Assembly (NCBI GenBank): GCA_037969565.1
Contig: JBBKXQ010000031.1
Coordinates: 1 to 20,843, forward strand
DNA length: 20,843 bases
Reading direction: 5' to 3'
Source: SZUA-35 sp037969565
GTDB lineage: Bacteria > Actinomycetota > Acidimicrobiia > Acidimicrobiales > SZUA-35
A model generated the notes under the pieces. That model did no database searches. It was not told the origin of the DNA and saw nothing but the letters and a program-made list of their open reading frames with translations. Below are positions 14,544-20,640 of the stretch, in pieces (position 1 is the stretch's first letter; every line of letters starts with the position of its first letter). The position numbers were made by a program, and so were the translations under genes.

Positions 14544-14591
14544 ACCTTGCCAAGGTTGGGGTCGCCAGTTCGAATCTGGTCGTCCGCTCCA
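14544..14591 (+). repeat. 48-bp direct repeat, copy 2 (attR-like tRNA-Gly 3' fragment)
   Basis: It is identical to the 3' part of tRNA-Gly (11442-11489), including the CCA. The 5' half of a tRNA (acceptor strand, D arm) is absent upstream, so this is not a functional gene. Confidence 0.9.
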
Positions 14592-14604
14592 CGTAAAGGT
14601 CGAT

Positions 14605-14640
14605 GGGGCCCGCCACGGCGGGCCTCTTCTAATTTTCGAA
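14605..14640 (+). terminator. hairpin terminator after the att copy
   Basis: GGCCCGC (14607-14613), loop CACG, GCGGGCC (14618-14624), followed by TCTTCTAATTTT. It is similar in sequence to the terminator at 11504 and is probably the original terminator of the tRNA-Gly gene, displaced by the insertion. Confidence 0.7.
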
Positions 14641-14752
14641 ACTGCGCTCTGGCATGTAGCGCGCTGTCGTCAATGAGCCCTTCGCTCCCCGAGGTGTCAC
14701 AACCACCGGGCCGCCGATTCTGCGATTTGTTGCATTTGTGTTACGACCCTGT

Positions 14753-14760
14753 GGTACGGT
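14753..14760 (+). promoter_or_regulatory. candidate -10 region of the MscS gene
   Basis: TACGGT at 14755-14760 lies within GGTACGGTCCGGCCCG, nearly the same string that precedes the histidine kinase (11805-11819, one base shorter). A TTGCAT at 14730-14735 is 19 bp upstream, a poor -35 spacing. GAGGT at 14816-14820 is the likely ribosome binding site. Confidence 0.3.
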
Positions 14761-14824
14761 CCGGCCCGTTCGGTTGAAGCGCATGCCGAACAAGCTCTTC
14801 GTGCGGGCGGAGAACGAGGTCTGA

Positions 14825-15733
14825 ATGTCTTCATCCCTGATGCCGATGGCTCCCATGCTGGATGCTTCGTCCGTCACACCCGATGCCCTTCAAGCGACGC
14901 TGAAGGGTGACACGGACATGATGTTGGTGCTCGTCGTCCCGGTGGTGGTTCGAATCGCCGCCGTCGTGTTCGCCGCTGTGGTGGCCAGTCGGATCGCCCG
15001 TCGAGCGATTGGTCGCATCGAGGACAAGCGGGCTCAGCAGCAGCTGTTGTTCTTCGGACCGAAGCTCGTTCGGGTCTTCGTGATCATCGGAGGACTGGAG
15101 TTCGTCGGACTCGATGTGTCGGGGATGGCGGCGCTGCTGGCGACCGTCGGTGTCACCGGCGCCGTTGCCTTCACGCCGATCGGACAAAACTTCGTGGCCG
15201 GGGCCATGATCACGATCGACGATCTGTACCGGGTCGGTGACGTGGTCACGGTGGCCGGCCTCTTCGGTCGCGTGAAATACAAATCGGTGTTGCGCACCGA
15301 GCTGGAACTGCCCGACGGCACGACGGCGTGGGTTCCGAACTCGCAATTCCAGGAGCTGCAGGTCCTGAACCACAGCAGACTCGGCGGGTGTCGGGTCTCG
15401 GTCGAGGTCCCGCTCGATGGAACCCCCGATCGAGCAGCCGCCCTTCGTGCGATGAACGAAGCGCTCGATGATCTGAGTTGGGGCAGCGCCGGCCGTCGAC
15501 CCTTCGTCGTGTTCGAACGGGTCGGGGGGGAAGCCATGTTCTTCCGGGCCTACGCCTGGATCGACGACCGGACGACGGAGCCCTATTACTGCGGCCTGCT
15601 ACTCACGGCCCTGGTCGATGCACTGGAGGCGGCCGGACTCTCGGTCGGCCAGACGACGAACCTCTCGATGGATTCGTCGTCCCAGTTGCTGCCGGAAGGG
15701 CGAGATCGGCTCGCCGATGCTCAGCGTTGGTAG
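14825..15733 (+). CDS. small-conductance mechanosensitive channel, MscS family
   Basis: A 302-residue MscS-like channel that would open on membrane tension to release solutes under hypo-osmotic shock. Three hydrophobic segments are visible (about 35-58, 74-95, 98-118); the third is the pore helix with GMAALLATVGVTGAVAF...IGQNFVAG, typical of MscS TM3. It is followed by the beta domain with DDLYRVGDVVTVAGLFGRVKYKSVLRT and PNSQFQ, then a cytoplasmic alpha/beta region containing FVVFERVG. The length is close to that of E. coli MscS. The ATG at 14825 has GAGGT 4 nt upstream. It is the first host gene beyond the islet and converges with the nitrilase gene, separated by a strong hairpin. Confidence 0.88.
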   Translation: MSSSLMPMAPMLDASSVTPDALQATLKGDTDMMLVLVVPVVVRIAAVVFAAVVASRIARRAIGRIEDKRAQQQLLFFGPKLVRVFVIIGGLEFVGLDVSGMAALLATVGVTGAVAFTPIGQNFVAGAMITIDDLYRVGDVVTVAGLFGRVKYKSVLRTELELPDGTTAWVPNSQFQELQVLNHSRLGGCRVSVEVPLDGTPDRAAALRAMNEALDDLSWGSAGRRPFVVFERVGGEAMFFRAYAWIDDRTTEPYYCGLLLTALVDALEAAGLSVGQTTNLSMDSSSQLLPEGRDRLADAQRW

Positions 15734-15788
15734 AGGTGGCCGGAGGTTGTGCGAGTACAGCCTCACCACTTACCGCTTACCGCCTTCT

Positions 15789-15839
15789 GATTTGGCACCG
15801 AGATCGCCCCGAGAATCGGGGCGATCTCGGTGCCAAATC
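15789..15839. terminator. 24-bp perfect inverted repeat, convergent-gap hairpin
   Basis: Arms 15789-15812 and 15816-15839 are exact reverse complements separated by only GAA. The stem begins GATTTGGCACCGAG and closes with GCCCCGA. It sits between two convergent genes, so a bidirectional terminator is the simplest reading. Neither side has a U-run, which fits the U-less hairpins common in actinomycetes. A mobile palindromic repeat is an alternative. Confidence 0.65.
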
Positions 15840-15856
15840 GGAGAAAAGGGTGCTGG

Positions 15857-16672
15857 TCAGCGGTTGTAGAGTTCGGGGCGGCGGTCTTGGAGGTAGGGGA
15901 GTCGAGAGCGAGCGCTGACGAGCTCGGCTCGGTCGAGGGTGGCCACATGAAACGAAGGGCCGGCCTCGGCGCTCGCCACCAGCCGACACAGCGGGGCAAC
16001 GATCACCGACGCACCCAGCGACTCGTCGCCATCGACCAGGCCGGCGTGATTCGCATAGGCGATGAACACATTGTTCTCGGTCGCACGAGCTCCGATGATC
16101 TGGTGGGTGAAGACCGACGATGTGCCGAAGTCGGCCAAGGCCGTTGGCACGAGCACGAGGTCGACCCCGGCCAGGGCCACCTGGCGGACCAGTTCGGGAA
16201 ACTCGACCTCGTAACAAATGAGAATCGCCACCTTGAAACCCATGAAGTCGACGACCGTCAGCGGATCATCGGCGGGCGTGAATTGTTTGATCTCGTTGGC
16301 CCACAGATGGGTTTTCCGATGGTTGGCAAGCACCGCGCCGTCAGGCCCGATCAGCACGACGCTGTTGAAGATGGCACCGTCGGGATCCTTCTCGCCGCCG
16401 GATTCGGGATACCCGACACACACCGCAACGCCGGCTTCACGAGCCATGGCCTGCACCGAGGTGATGGTCGGGCCGTCGATCGGCTCTGCCGCATCGGCGA
16501 TGGCGGGATGCGTGAAATAGCCGCTCGTCGCGAGTTCAGGCAGAACCAGCACGTCGACACCGGCGTCGCGGGCGCGCTCGATGTGCCGTTGGATCGTCAG
16601 GAGATTTGCCTCGACGTCGCCGGGAAGGAACACGTCTTGGGCGATGGCGACGGTGAGGGATGGTTCTGACAT
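15857..16672 (-). CDS. carbon-nitrogen hydrolase (nitrilase superfamily)
   Basis: A 271-residue single-domain nitrilase-fold enzyme; such enzymes hydrolyse non-peptide C-N bonds of amides or related compounds through a Glu-Lys-Cys triad. All three are visible: LPELATSGY (Glu46), HRKTHLW (Lys120) and LICYEVEFPEL (Cys153). The ICYExEFPE context fits aliphatic amidase-like branches such as stereoselective amidases rather than true nitrilases, but the substrate is not assignable. There is no NAD synthetase or other fused domain. The ATG at 16672 is chosen because it gives the conventional family N-terminus (LTVAIAQ) and because a GGCATCAT promoter-like motif sits 6 nt upstream. It is divergent from the PLP enzyme gene with 114 bp between starts. 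Confidence 0.87.
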   Translation of the reverse strand: MSEPSLTVAIAQDVFLPGDVEANLLTIQRHIERARDAGVDVLVLPELATSGYFTHPAIADAAEPIDGPTITSVQAMAREAGVAVCVGYPESGGEKDPDGAIFNSVVLIGPDGAVLANHRKTHLWANEIKQFTPADDPLTVVDFMGFKVAILICYEVEFPELVRQVALAGVDLVLVPTALADFGTSSVFTHQIIGARATENNVFIAYANHAGLVDGDESLGASVIVAPLCRLVASAEAGPSFHVATLDRAELVSARSRLPYLQDRRPELYNR

Positions 16673-16673
16673 C

Positions 16674-16688
16674 TGCCCATGATGCCAA
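16674..16688 (-). promoter_or_regulatory. promoter motif TGGCATCATGGG before the nitrilase gene
   Basis: On the minus strand CATCAT ends 6 nt before the ATG at 16672, where the -10 of a leaderless transcript would be. The 12-bp string TGGCATCATGGG (16687-16676) is repeated exactly in front of the divergent gene at 16772-16783. Confidence 0.35.
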
Positions 16689-16771
16689 CCGCGGACCGCT
16701 CCCGGCGAACGACTCCATCGAGAAGCACGGTGGTCTCGGTCGAACGGTTCGAGCGGGCAGCGGTGGGCAGG

Positions 16772-16783
16772 TGGCATCATGGG
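16772..16783 (+). promoter_or_regulatory. promoter motif TGGCATCATGGG before the PLP enzyme gene
   Basis: CATCAT (16775-16780) ends 6 nt before the GTG at 16787, the same geometry as on the opposite strand. The first base departs from the TANNNT consensus. Confidence 0.35.
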
Positions 16784-16786
16784 GCC

Positions 16787-18511
16787 GTGAACAACTCGGC
16801 TGAGGGCCTCATCCAAACGATTCGGGATTCGGTGATCGGCCGGAATGAAGCCGTTGATGGCCCGTTCGGCCCGCGACCCGTCGTCTACGCCGACTACACG
16901 GCGTCAGGGCGTTCCCTCTCGTTCATCGAGGACTACATCCGTCACGCCGTGCTCCCGCTCTACGCCAACACCCACACCGAATCATCGGGCACGGGCTTGC
17001 AGACCTCTCGGTTTCGAGAGGACGCCCGCCAGATCATCACCAGATGTGTCGGGGCCACCAAGGCCGACCATGCCATCTTGTTTGCGGGTAGTGGCTCGAC
17101 GGGGGCCATCGACAGGATGATCGGCGTTCTGGGTATTCGTATCCCTTCCACCATCGAAGATCAGCATCACCTGTCGTCGCACATCCCCGACGACGCTCGC
17201 CCCGTTGTGTTCATCGGCCCCTACGAGCACCATTCCAACGAACTGCCGTGGCGGGAGACCATCGCCGACGTGATCACCATCGACGAAGACGCCGATGGTC
17301 ACATCGACGTCGAGCAGCTCGAGTTCCAGCTCGAAAAGTACGCTCACCGCCGACTCAAGATCGGCTCCTTCTCGGCCGCATCGAACGTCACGGGGATCAT
17401 GACCGACACGGTTGCCGTCTCGGCGATGCTGCATCGGCACGGGGCACTCGCCTTCTGGGACTTCGCAGCTGCTGCTCCCTATGTGGCCATCTCGATGGCC
17501 GCCCCCGACGATGAGCCCGGTGGGTATCTCGACGCAATCTTCATCTCGCCTCACAAGATGATCGGTGGTCCCGGAACCCCCGGCCTTCTGGTGGCCCGGC
17601 GAGAACTCTTCGCCAACCGAGTGCCGGTTGTTGTCGGCGGCGGCACCGTCAGCTTCGTCAATCCTGATGGTCACGACTACCTCACCGATGTCGAACACCG
17701 CGAAGAGGGCGGCACTCCCGCCATCGTGGAATCGATCCGGGCCGGTCTGGTCTTCCAACTCAAAGAGGCGGTTGGGATCGACACGATCCGGGAGCGGGAG
17801 GAGCGATTCGTTCGCAAGGCGATCACGGCCTGGGAGAAGAACGACCGCATCGATGTCCTCGGCAGCCACGACGCCGAGCGACTGTCGATCGTCTCATTCG
17901 TTGTTCGTCACGACGACGGCGGACCGTCGGCTCTACGGGCCGACCGTCGCTATCTGCATCACAACTTCGTCGTGGCTGTGCTCAACGATGTGTTCGGCAT
18001 CCAAGCCCGGGGCGGATGCTCCTGTGCCGGCCCCTACGGCCATCGTCTCCTGGGCATCGACCTCGAACAGTCGCACGAGTTCGAGCGGGAGATCCTCAAC
18101 GGTTGCGAGGGAATCAAGCCGGGCTGGGTGCGAGTGAACTTCAACTACTTCATCGACGACGCCGTCTTCGACTACGTGGTCGGAGCCATCGATCTCGTCG
18201 CCAGCCAGGGCTCCTCCCTCTTGTCCTGCTATCGCTTCGAGCCCGCCACGGGACTCTGGCGCCATCGCGATGGAACCGCCAAACCCCCGATGTCGCTCCA
18301 CGACATCAACTACGAGGGTGGCACTCTCTCCTACGACGAGACGAGGCTCCAACTGCCCACGGATGTGTTGGGCGACTACCTCGACCAAGCCAAAGCACTG
18401 ATGAACAACCTTCGAGACAGCCCGCCTGAGCCCATCGGTCTGCCCACCACCACCGCCGACTTCGAGCTGCTCCGTTGGTTTCCCTATCCCGACGAGGCCA
18501 AGACCCGGTGA
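16787..18511 (+). CDS. class V aminotransferase-fold PLP enzyme with C-terminal extension
   Basis: A 574-residue fold-type I PLP enzyme related to cysteine desulfurases. Landmarks: VYADYTASGR near residue 33, NTHTESSGTG (61-70), the cofactor loop FAGSGSTGAIDR, PYEHHSNELPW, IGSFSAASNVTG, the PLP-holding strand LAFWDFAAAAPYV, and the Schiff-base lysine in ISPHKMIGGPGTPG (Lys257). RGGCSCAGPYG (Cys411, Cys413) occupies the region of the desulfurase catalytic cysteine, and VRVNFNY follows. About 120 residues beyond the core (from near 455) make it longer than the usual 380-420; I do not recognise this extension as a separate domain. Whether it is a desulfurase, lyase or transaminase is open. The GTG start has a promoter motif 6 nt upstream; its stop overlaps the Nudix start (GTGA). 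Confidence 0.82.
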   Translation: MNNSAEGLIQTIRDSVIGRNEAVDGPFGPRPVVYADYTASGRSLSFIEDYIRHAVLPLYANTHTESSGTGLQTSRFREDARQIITRCVGATKADHAILFAGSGSTGAIDRMIGVLGIRIPSTIEDQHHLSSHIPDDARPVVFIGPYEHHSNELPWRETIADVITIDEDADGHIDVEQLEFQLEKYAHRRLKIGSFSAASNVTGIMTDTVAVSAMLHRHGALAFWDFAAAAPYVAISMAAPDDEPGGYLDAIFISPHKMIGGPGTPGLLVARRELFANRVPVVVGGGTVSFVNPDGHDYLTDVEHREEGGTPAIVESIRAGLVFQLKEAVGIDTIREREERFVRKAITAWEKNDRIDVLGSHDAERLSIVSFVVRHDDGGPSALRADRRYLHHNFVVAVLNDVFGIQARGGCSCAGPYGHRLLGIDLEQSHEFEREILNGCEGIKPGWVRVNFNYFIDDAVFDYVVGAIDLVASQGSSLLSCYRFEPATGLWRHRDGTAKPPMSLHDINYEGGTLSYDETRLQLPTDVLGDYLDQAKALMNNLRDSPPEPIGLPTTTADFELLRWFPYPDEAKTR

Positions 18512-19017
18512 ACGCACCCGCGCTGTGGATCGGTTGCGGTGTGGTGGTGTTCGATGAGCAAGACCGACTCCTCCTCGTGATCGAAGGAGGAGGCCCGACG
18601 CCGGGGCAGTGGAGCTTCCCCGCCGGAAAACTCGAATTCGGAGAGACGATCCAATCCGCTGCGATCCGCGAAACGCAGGAGGAAACCGGCCTCCGTGTGT
18701 CGCTTCAGAATCTGGTCGGGATCTACCACTCGCCGAGAACCGCTCACGGTTCCTACGGCGTGAACTTCGTCTTTCGGGGTGAGCGAACTGGCGGCGAGAT
18801 CGCCAAGTCGGCAGACCATCCAGAGGTCGGATACTTCACGAGGGATGAGGTGCAGTCGAAGGTCGAGGCCGGGCAATTCCGGAGTACCGAGCTGATCCGA
18901 CGCATTCTTCTCGACGTCGACTCGGGCCAGAGCCTCTCGCTCGACTCCATCGCCACCATCGCGGTGCCTCAGCCCTTCACCTCATCGAACGGAAACGAAT
19001 TGAGGGCCAGCGAATAA
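18508..19017 (+). CDS. Nudix hydrolase
   Basis: A 169-residue Nudix protein hydrolysing a nucleoside diphosphate linked to another group, or a damaged nucleotide. The Nudix box is complete: GKLEFGETIQSAAIRETQ then EETGL (residues 40-62; Gly40, Glu46, Arg54, Glu55, Glu58, Glu59, Gly61), preceded by QWSFPAG. The substrate cannot be told from sequence. The GTG start overlaps the TGA of the PLP enzyme gene by GTGA, so translation is coupled and a functional link is likely. Its last 49 bp overlap the convergent patatin gene (18969-19017), so both C-termini are coded in the same DNA on opposite strands. Confidence 0.88.
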   Translation: MNAPALWIGCGVVVFDEQDRLLLVIEGGGPTPGQWSFPAGKLEFGETIQSAAIRETQEETGLRVSLQNLVGIYHSPRTAHGSYGVNFVFRGERTGGEIAKSADHPEVGYFTRDEVQSKVEAGQFRSTELIRRILLDVDSGQSLSLDSIATIAVPQPFTSSNGNELRASE

Positions 19018-19790
19018 CCATCGGCCCGATGTTGCTCCCGGTGCTGGCGCCTCGCGTACTGGTCGCCGGTCGGAGCCATCACGATCACGGGCTTCCTGGC
19101 TCGGCGCCACGGTTCGAGTTCGGAGGCCAGTTGGTGGCGGCCGAGCGAACTGACCAGCGACCCGCCGTCACTGGCCACGAGGGGAGCGATCACGATCAGC
19201 AAATCGAGATTCTCGGGCGAGGCGAGGTCGGCATTGGTGACCGACCAGACGGCCCCATCGATGTGGGCCTTCCCGTCGATGTCGACCGACTGGGCCCCAA
19301 AGGGAATCGCGGCCGATGCTGCGATCTCCCTTGCCGGGTTCGGCGAGCCGGCGATGGCGGCGGCTCGTCTGGCCGGTGGCCACTTCTGAACCGAACACAC
19401 GACGGCGCTGGTCTGCGGCTCGATCTGCTCGACCCACGTGTACGGATCGGTGCTGCCGGGACGGCTCGCCACTGCGATGGCCTTACCGGCGAACAAGCGC
19501 ATCGATGCCAGAGAACCGCTGCGCAAACCGGGGCGGGGCGGTGGAGAGGCTCCCGCCATCAGGGCGGCGATCGTCGCTTGCGGCGGACTCGAGAACGGAC
19601 CCATGCCGGCAGCTTTGATCGCTCCGATCGAGGTGCCGATCAGCACCTCGGCGTGTTGAGGCTGAAAGCCGGTTCGATCCCGAAGGCCACTCAGCACGCC
19701 GAAAATCCAGTGGGCGCCCGAGCTGCCGCCGGCCCCGAGCACGAGACCGATCCGACCGTTGTTCCCTGCGTTGTTGAATGGGGCGTTCAT
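18969..19790 (-). CDS. patatin-like phospholipase family protein
   Basis: A 273-residue patatin-fold acyl hydrolase. The oxyanion loop GLVLGAGGSSGAHW (Gly21-Gly-x-x-Gly25), the nucleophile elbow IGTSIGAIKA (Ser54 in GxSxG) and the catalytic Asp in HIDGAVW (Asp178, D-G-A) are all present, giving the complete Ser-Asp dyad. The probable activity is release of fatty acids from phospholipids or other acyl esters; the substrate is unknown. There is no signal peptide. The ATG overlaps the stop of the ArsR gene by ATGA. It is the last gene of the SRPBCC-ArsR-patatin operon, and its 3' end overlaps the convergent Nudix gene. Confidence 0.87.
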   Translation of the reverse strand: MNAPFNNAGNNGRIGLVLGAGGSSGAHWIFGVLSGLRDRTGFQPQHAEVLIGTSIGAIKAAGMGPFSSPPQATIAALMAGASPPPRPGLRSGSLASMRLFAGKAIAVASRPGSTDPYTWVEQIEPQTSAVVCSVQKWPPARRAAAIAGSPNPAREIAASAAIPFGAQSVDIDGKAHIDGAVWSVTNADLASPENLDLLIVIAPLVASDGGSLVSSLGRHQLASELEPWRRARKPVIVMAPTGDQYARRQHREQHRADGYSLALNSFPFDEVKG

Positions 19791-20209
19791 GATGCGGGGT
19801 CCGATGGGGCAGCGCCCGCGTCAGGGGTCGCGGCGAGTGCATCCTGGATCCGGTCGAGCCTCCGCTCCCAGGCTCCAGCGGTTCGCGACATCCACTCGCT
19901 GAGCGGATCGAGGCCGGCGGGCCGGAGATCGAACAGCACCTCGCGCCCGGACCGGGCACCTTCCACGAGTGCGACCGCCTCGAGCGCGGTGAGGTGTTTG
20001 GCCACCGCCTGGCGACTGATGTCGACATGACGAGCCAGATCGGATGCCGAACGAGGGCGTTCGGCGAGTAGATCCAAGAGGTGGCGGCGGGTCGGGTCGG
20101 CAAGGGCGGACAGGATTTCGCCGTGCTCCACACGCGCTGGCTCGACACGCGCTGGCTCGACACGCGACTGGTCGCGGTGGGGCTGTCCGCCGTTGGACTG
20201 GCCGATCAT
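19787..20209 (-). CDS. ArsR-family winged-helix regulator
   Basis: A 140-residue transcription factor. The winged helix-turn-helix is plain: ILSALADPTRRHLLDLLAERP, then SASDLARHVDISRQAVAKHL with LEAVALVEGARSGREVLFDL as the wing. No metal-binding Cys pair is visible, so this is the metal-independent ArsR subgroup that is typically paired with SRPBCC/AHSA1 genes. Residues before the domain carry a repeated RVEPA pentapeptide (RVEPARVEPARVE), coded by a 15-bp tandem repeat. The ATG at 20209 overlaps the stop of the SRPBCC gene (ATGA); the frame is open much further upstream but through the SRPBCC gene. It probably autoregulates the operon, although no operator could be pinned down. Confidence 0.87.
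   Translation of the reverse strand: MIGQSNGGQPHRDQSRVEPARVEPARVEHGEILSALADPTRRHLLDLLAERPRSASDLARHVDISRQAVAKHLTALEAVALVEGARSGREVLFDLRPAGLDPLSEWMSRTAGAWERRLDRIQDALAATPDAGAAPSDPAS
20126..20171 (+). repeat. 15-bp tandem repeat within the arsR-like gene
   Basis: CTCCACACGCGCTGG, CTCGACACGCGCTGG and a 16-bp diverged CTCGACACGCGACTGG follow one another. On the minus strand this codes the RVEPA pentapeptide repeats and so keeps the frame. Confidence 0.8.
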
Positions 20210-20508
20210 CGCGACCCGGCCAACGATGCTGCCGGGCGACGGAGCGCCTGGGGTCCGAGGCGATCTCTGGTCTCGCGAACCGTCACTTCGGTGCCGCCGA
20301 CTTCTGACGGCTCCAGCGTGATCACGACTTCGGTCGACTCCGACGGTGTCGACCAGAAGCGGGCGATGAAGGTTTCGTCGGGAACCGATCGTTTCTCGTC
20401 GACCTGCCAGCGAACGTCGGGCTCGAGCCACCGCTCCGGGTTCGAAATCACGGGCCACACCCGATGCGGGGGCTCGTCGAAGGTGCGAGTCGTCTCGACA
20501 GTGTTCAT
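20206..20508 (-). CDS. short SRPBCC/AHSA1-type protein
   Basis: A 100-residue protein beginning MNTVETTRTFDEPPHRVWPV, then ISNPERWLEPDVRWQVDEKR, the N-terminal signature of START/AHSA1-like helix-grip proteins ('xxxPxxVWxxxxxPexxxxW'). A later strand pair EVVITLEPSEVGGTEVTVRE matches the 'vTf.lep..gGT.ltv.e' part. Typical family members are 130-160 residues with a long C-terminal helix; here the protein ends about 15 residues after the last strand. It may be a reduced version, or the ATGA overlap with the ArsR gene marks a deletion. It is the first gene of the operon; a TACAGT -10-like site lies at 20571-20566 on the minus strand, predicting a leader of about 50 nt. Confidence 0.68.
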   Translation of the reverse strand: MNTVETTRTFDEPPHRVWPVISNPERWLEPDVRWQVDEKRSVPDETFIARFWSTPSESTEVVITLEPSEVGGTEVTVRETRDRLGPQALRRPAASLAGSR

Positions 20509-20640
20509 CCCCGACCAACTTGCTCATCGATTGCCGTCCACAGATCCAATCGGTTCATCCGGGTGACTGTAGACGTCGCGCAACCTGCGCCTTGCATCAG
20601 GCGATCTGCGGCGACAACCCACGTGATCTAGCCTCGATCC
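20509..20640. other. divergent promoter region
   Basis: The 132 bp between the SRPBCC start (minus) and the GTG at 20641 (plus) hold candidate -10 boxes for both: TACAGT on the minus strand (20571-20566) and TAGCCT on the plus strand (20629-20634), the latter 6 nt before the GTG. Clear -35 boxes are not seen. Confidence 0.45.

Larger units (their letters stand above)
11442..14591. mobile_element. tRNA-Gly-integrated islet with a lone hybrid histidine kinase
   Basis: About 3.1 kb bounded by 48-bp identical copies of the tRNA-Gly 3' end; only the left copy belongs to a complete tRNA. This is the classic footprint of a tyrosine-recombinase element using a tRNA 3' end as attB, with the gene restored by the incoming copy. 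Inside are one intact gene (the kinase), a transposase remnant and apparent non-coding DNA. No integrase, relaxase or phage gene is present, so it is now immobile or was mobilised in trans. An alternative is a tandem tRNA-Gly duplication whose second copy lost its 5' half. Third-codon GC of the kinase is high by eye, so the donor was also high-GC. Confidence 0.6.

Noticed and set aside
14083..14616. Minus-strand reading frame of 177 codons containing RFELATPTLARS
   Set aside because: Its N-terminal part is antisense to the tRNA-Gly 3' fragment, a well-known source of false proteins. Only the separate frame ending at 14175 shows transposase resemblance.
19029..20030. 333-codon plus-strand open frame
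   Set aside because: Antisense to the patatin and ArsR genes, which have clear catalytic and DNA-binding motifs.
18969..20508. Patatin operon as a CBASS-like defence system
   Set aside because: No cyclic-oligonucleotide synthase of the CD-NTase type or Cap gene is nearby; the class III cyclase at 5306 is 13 kb away and belongs to a different enzyme family.
19787..20527. Longer 246-residue version of the ArsR protein
   Set aside because: The extra N-terminus would overlap the whole SRPBCC gene; the ATGA overlap at 20209 gives a family-sized protein.
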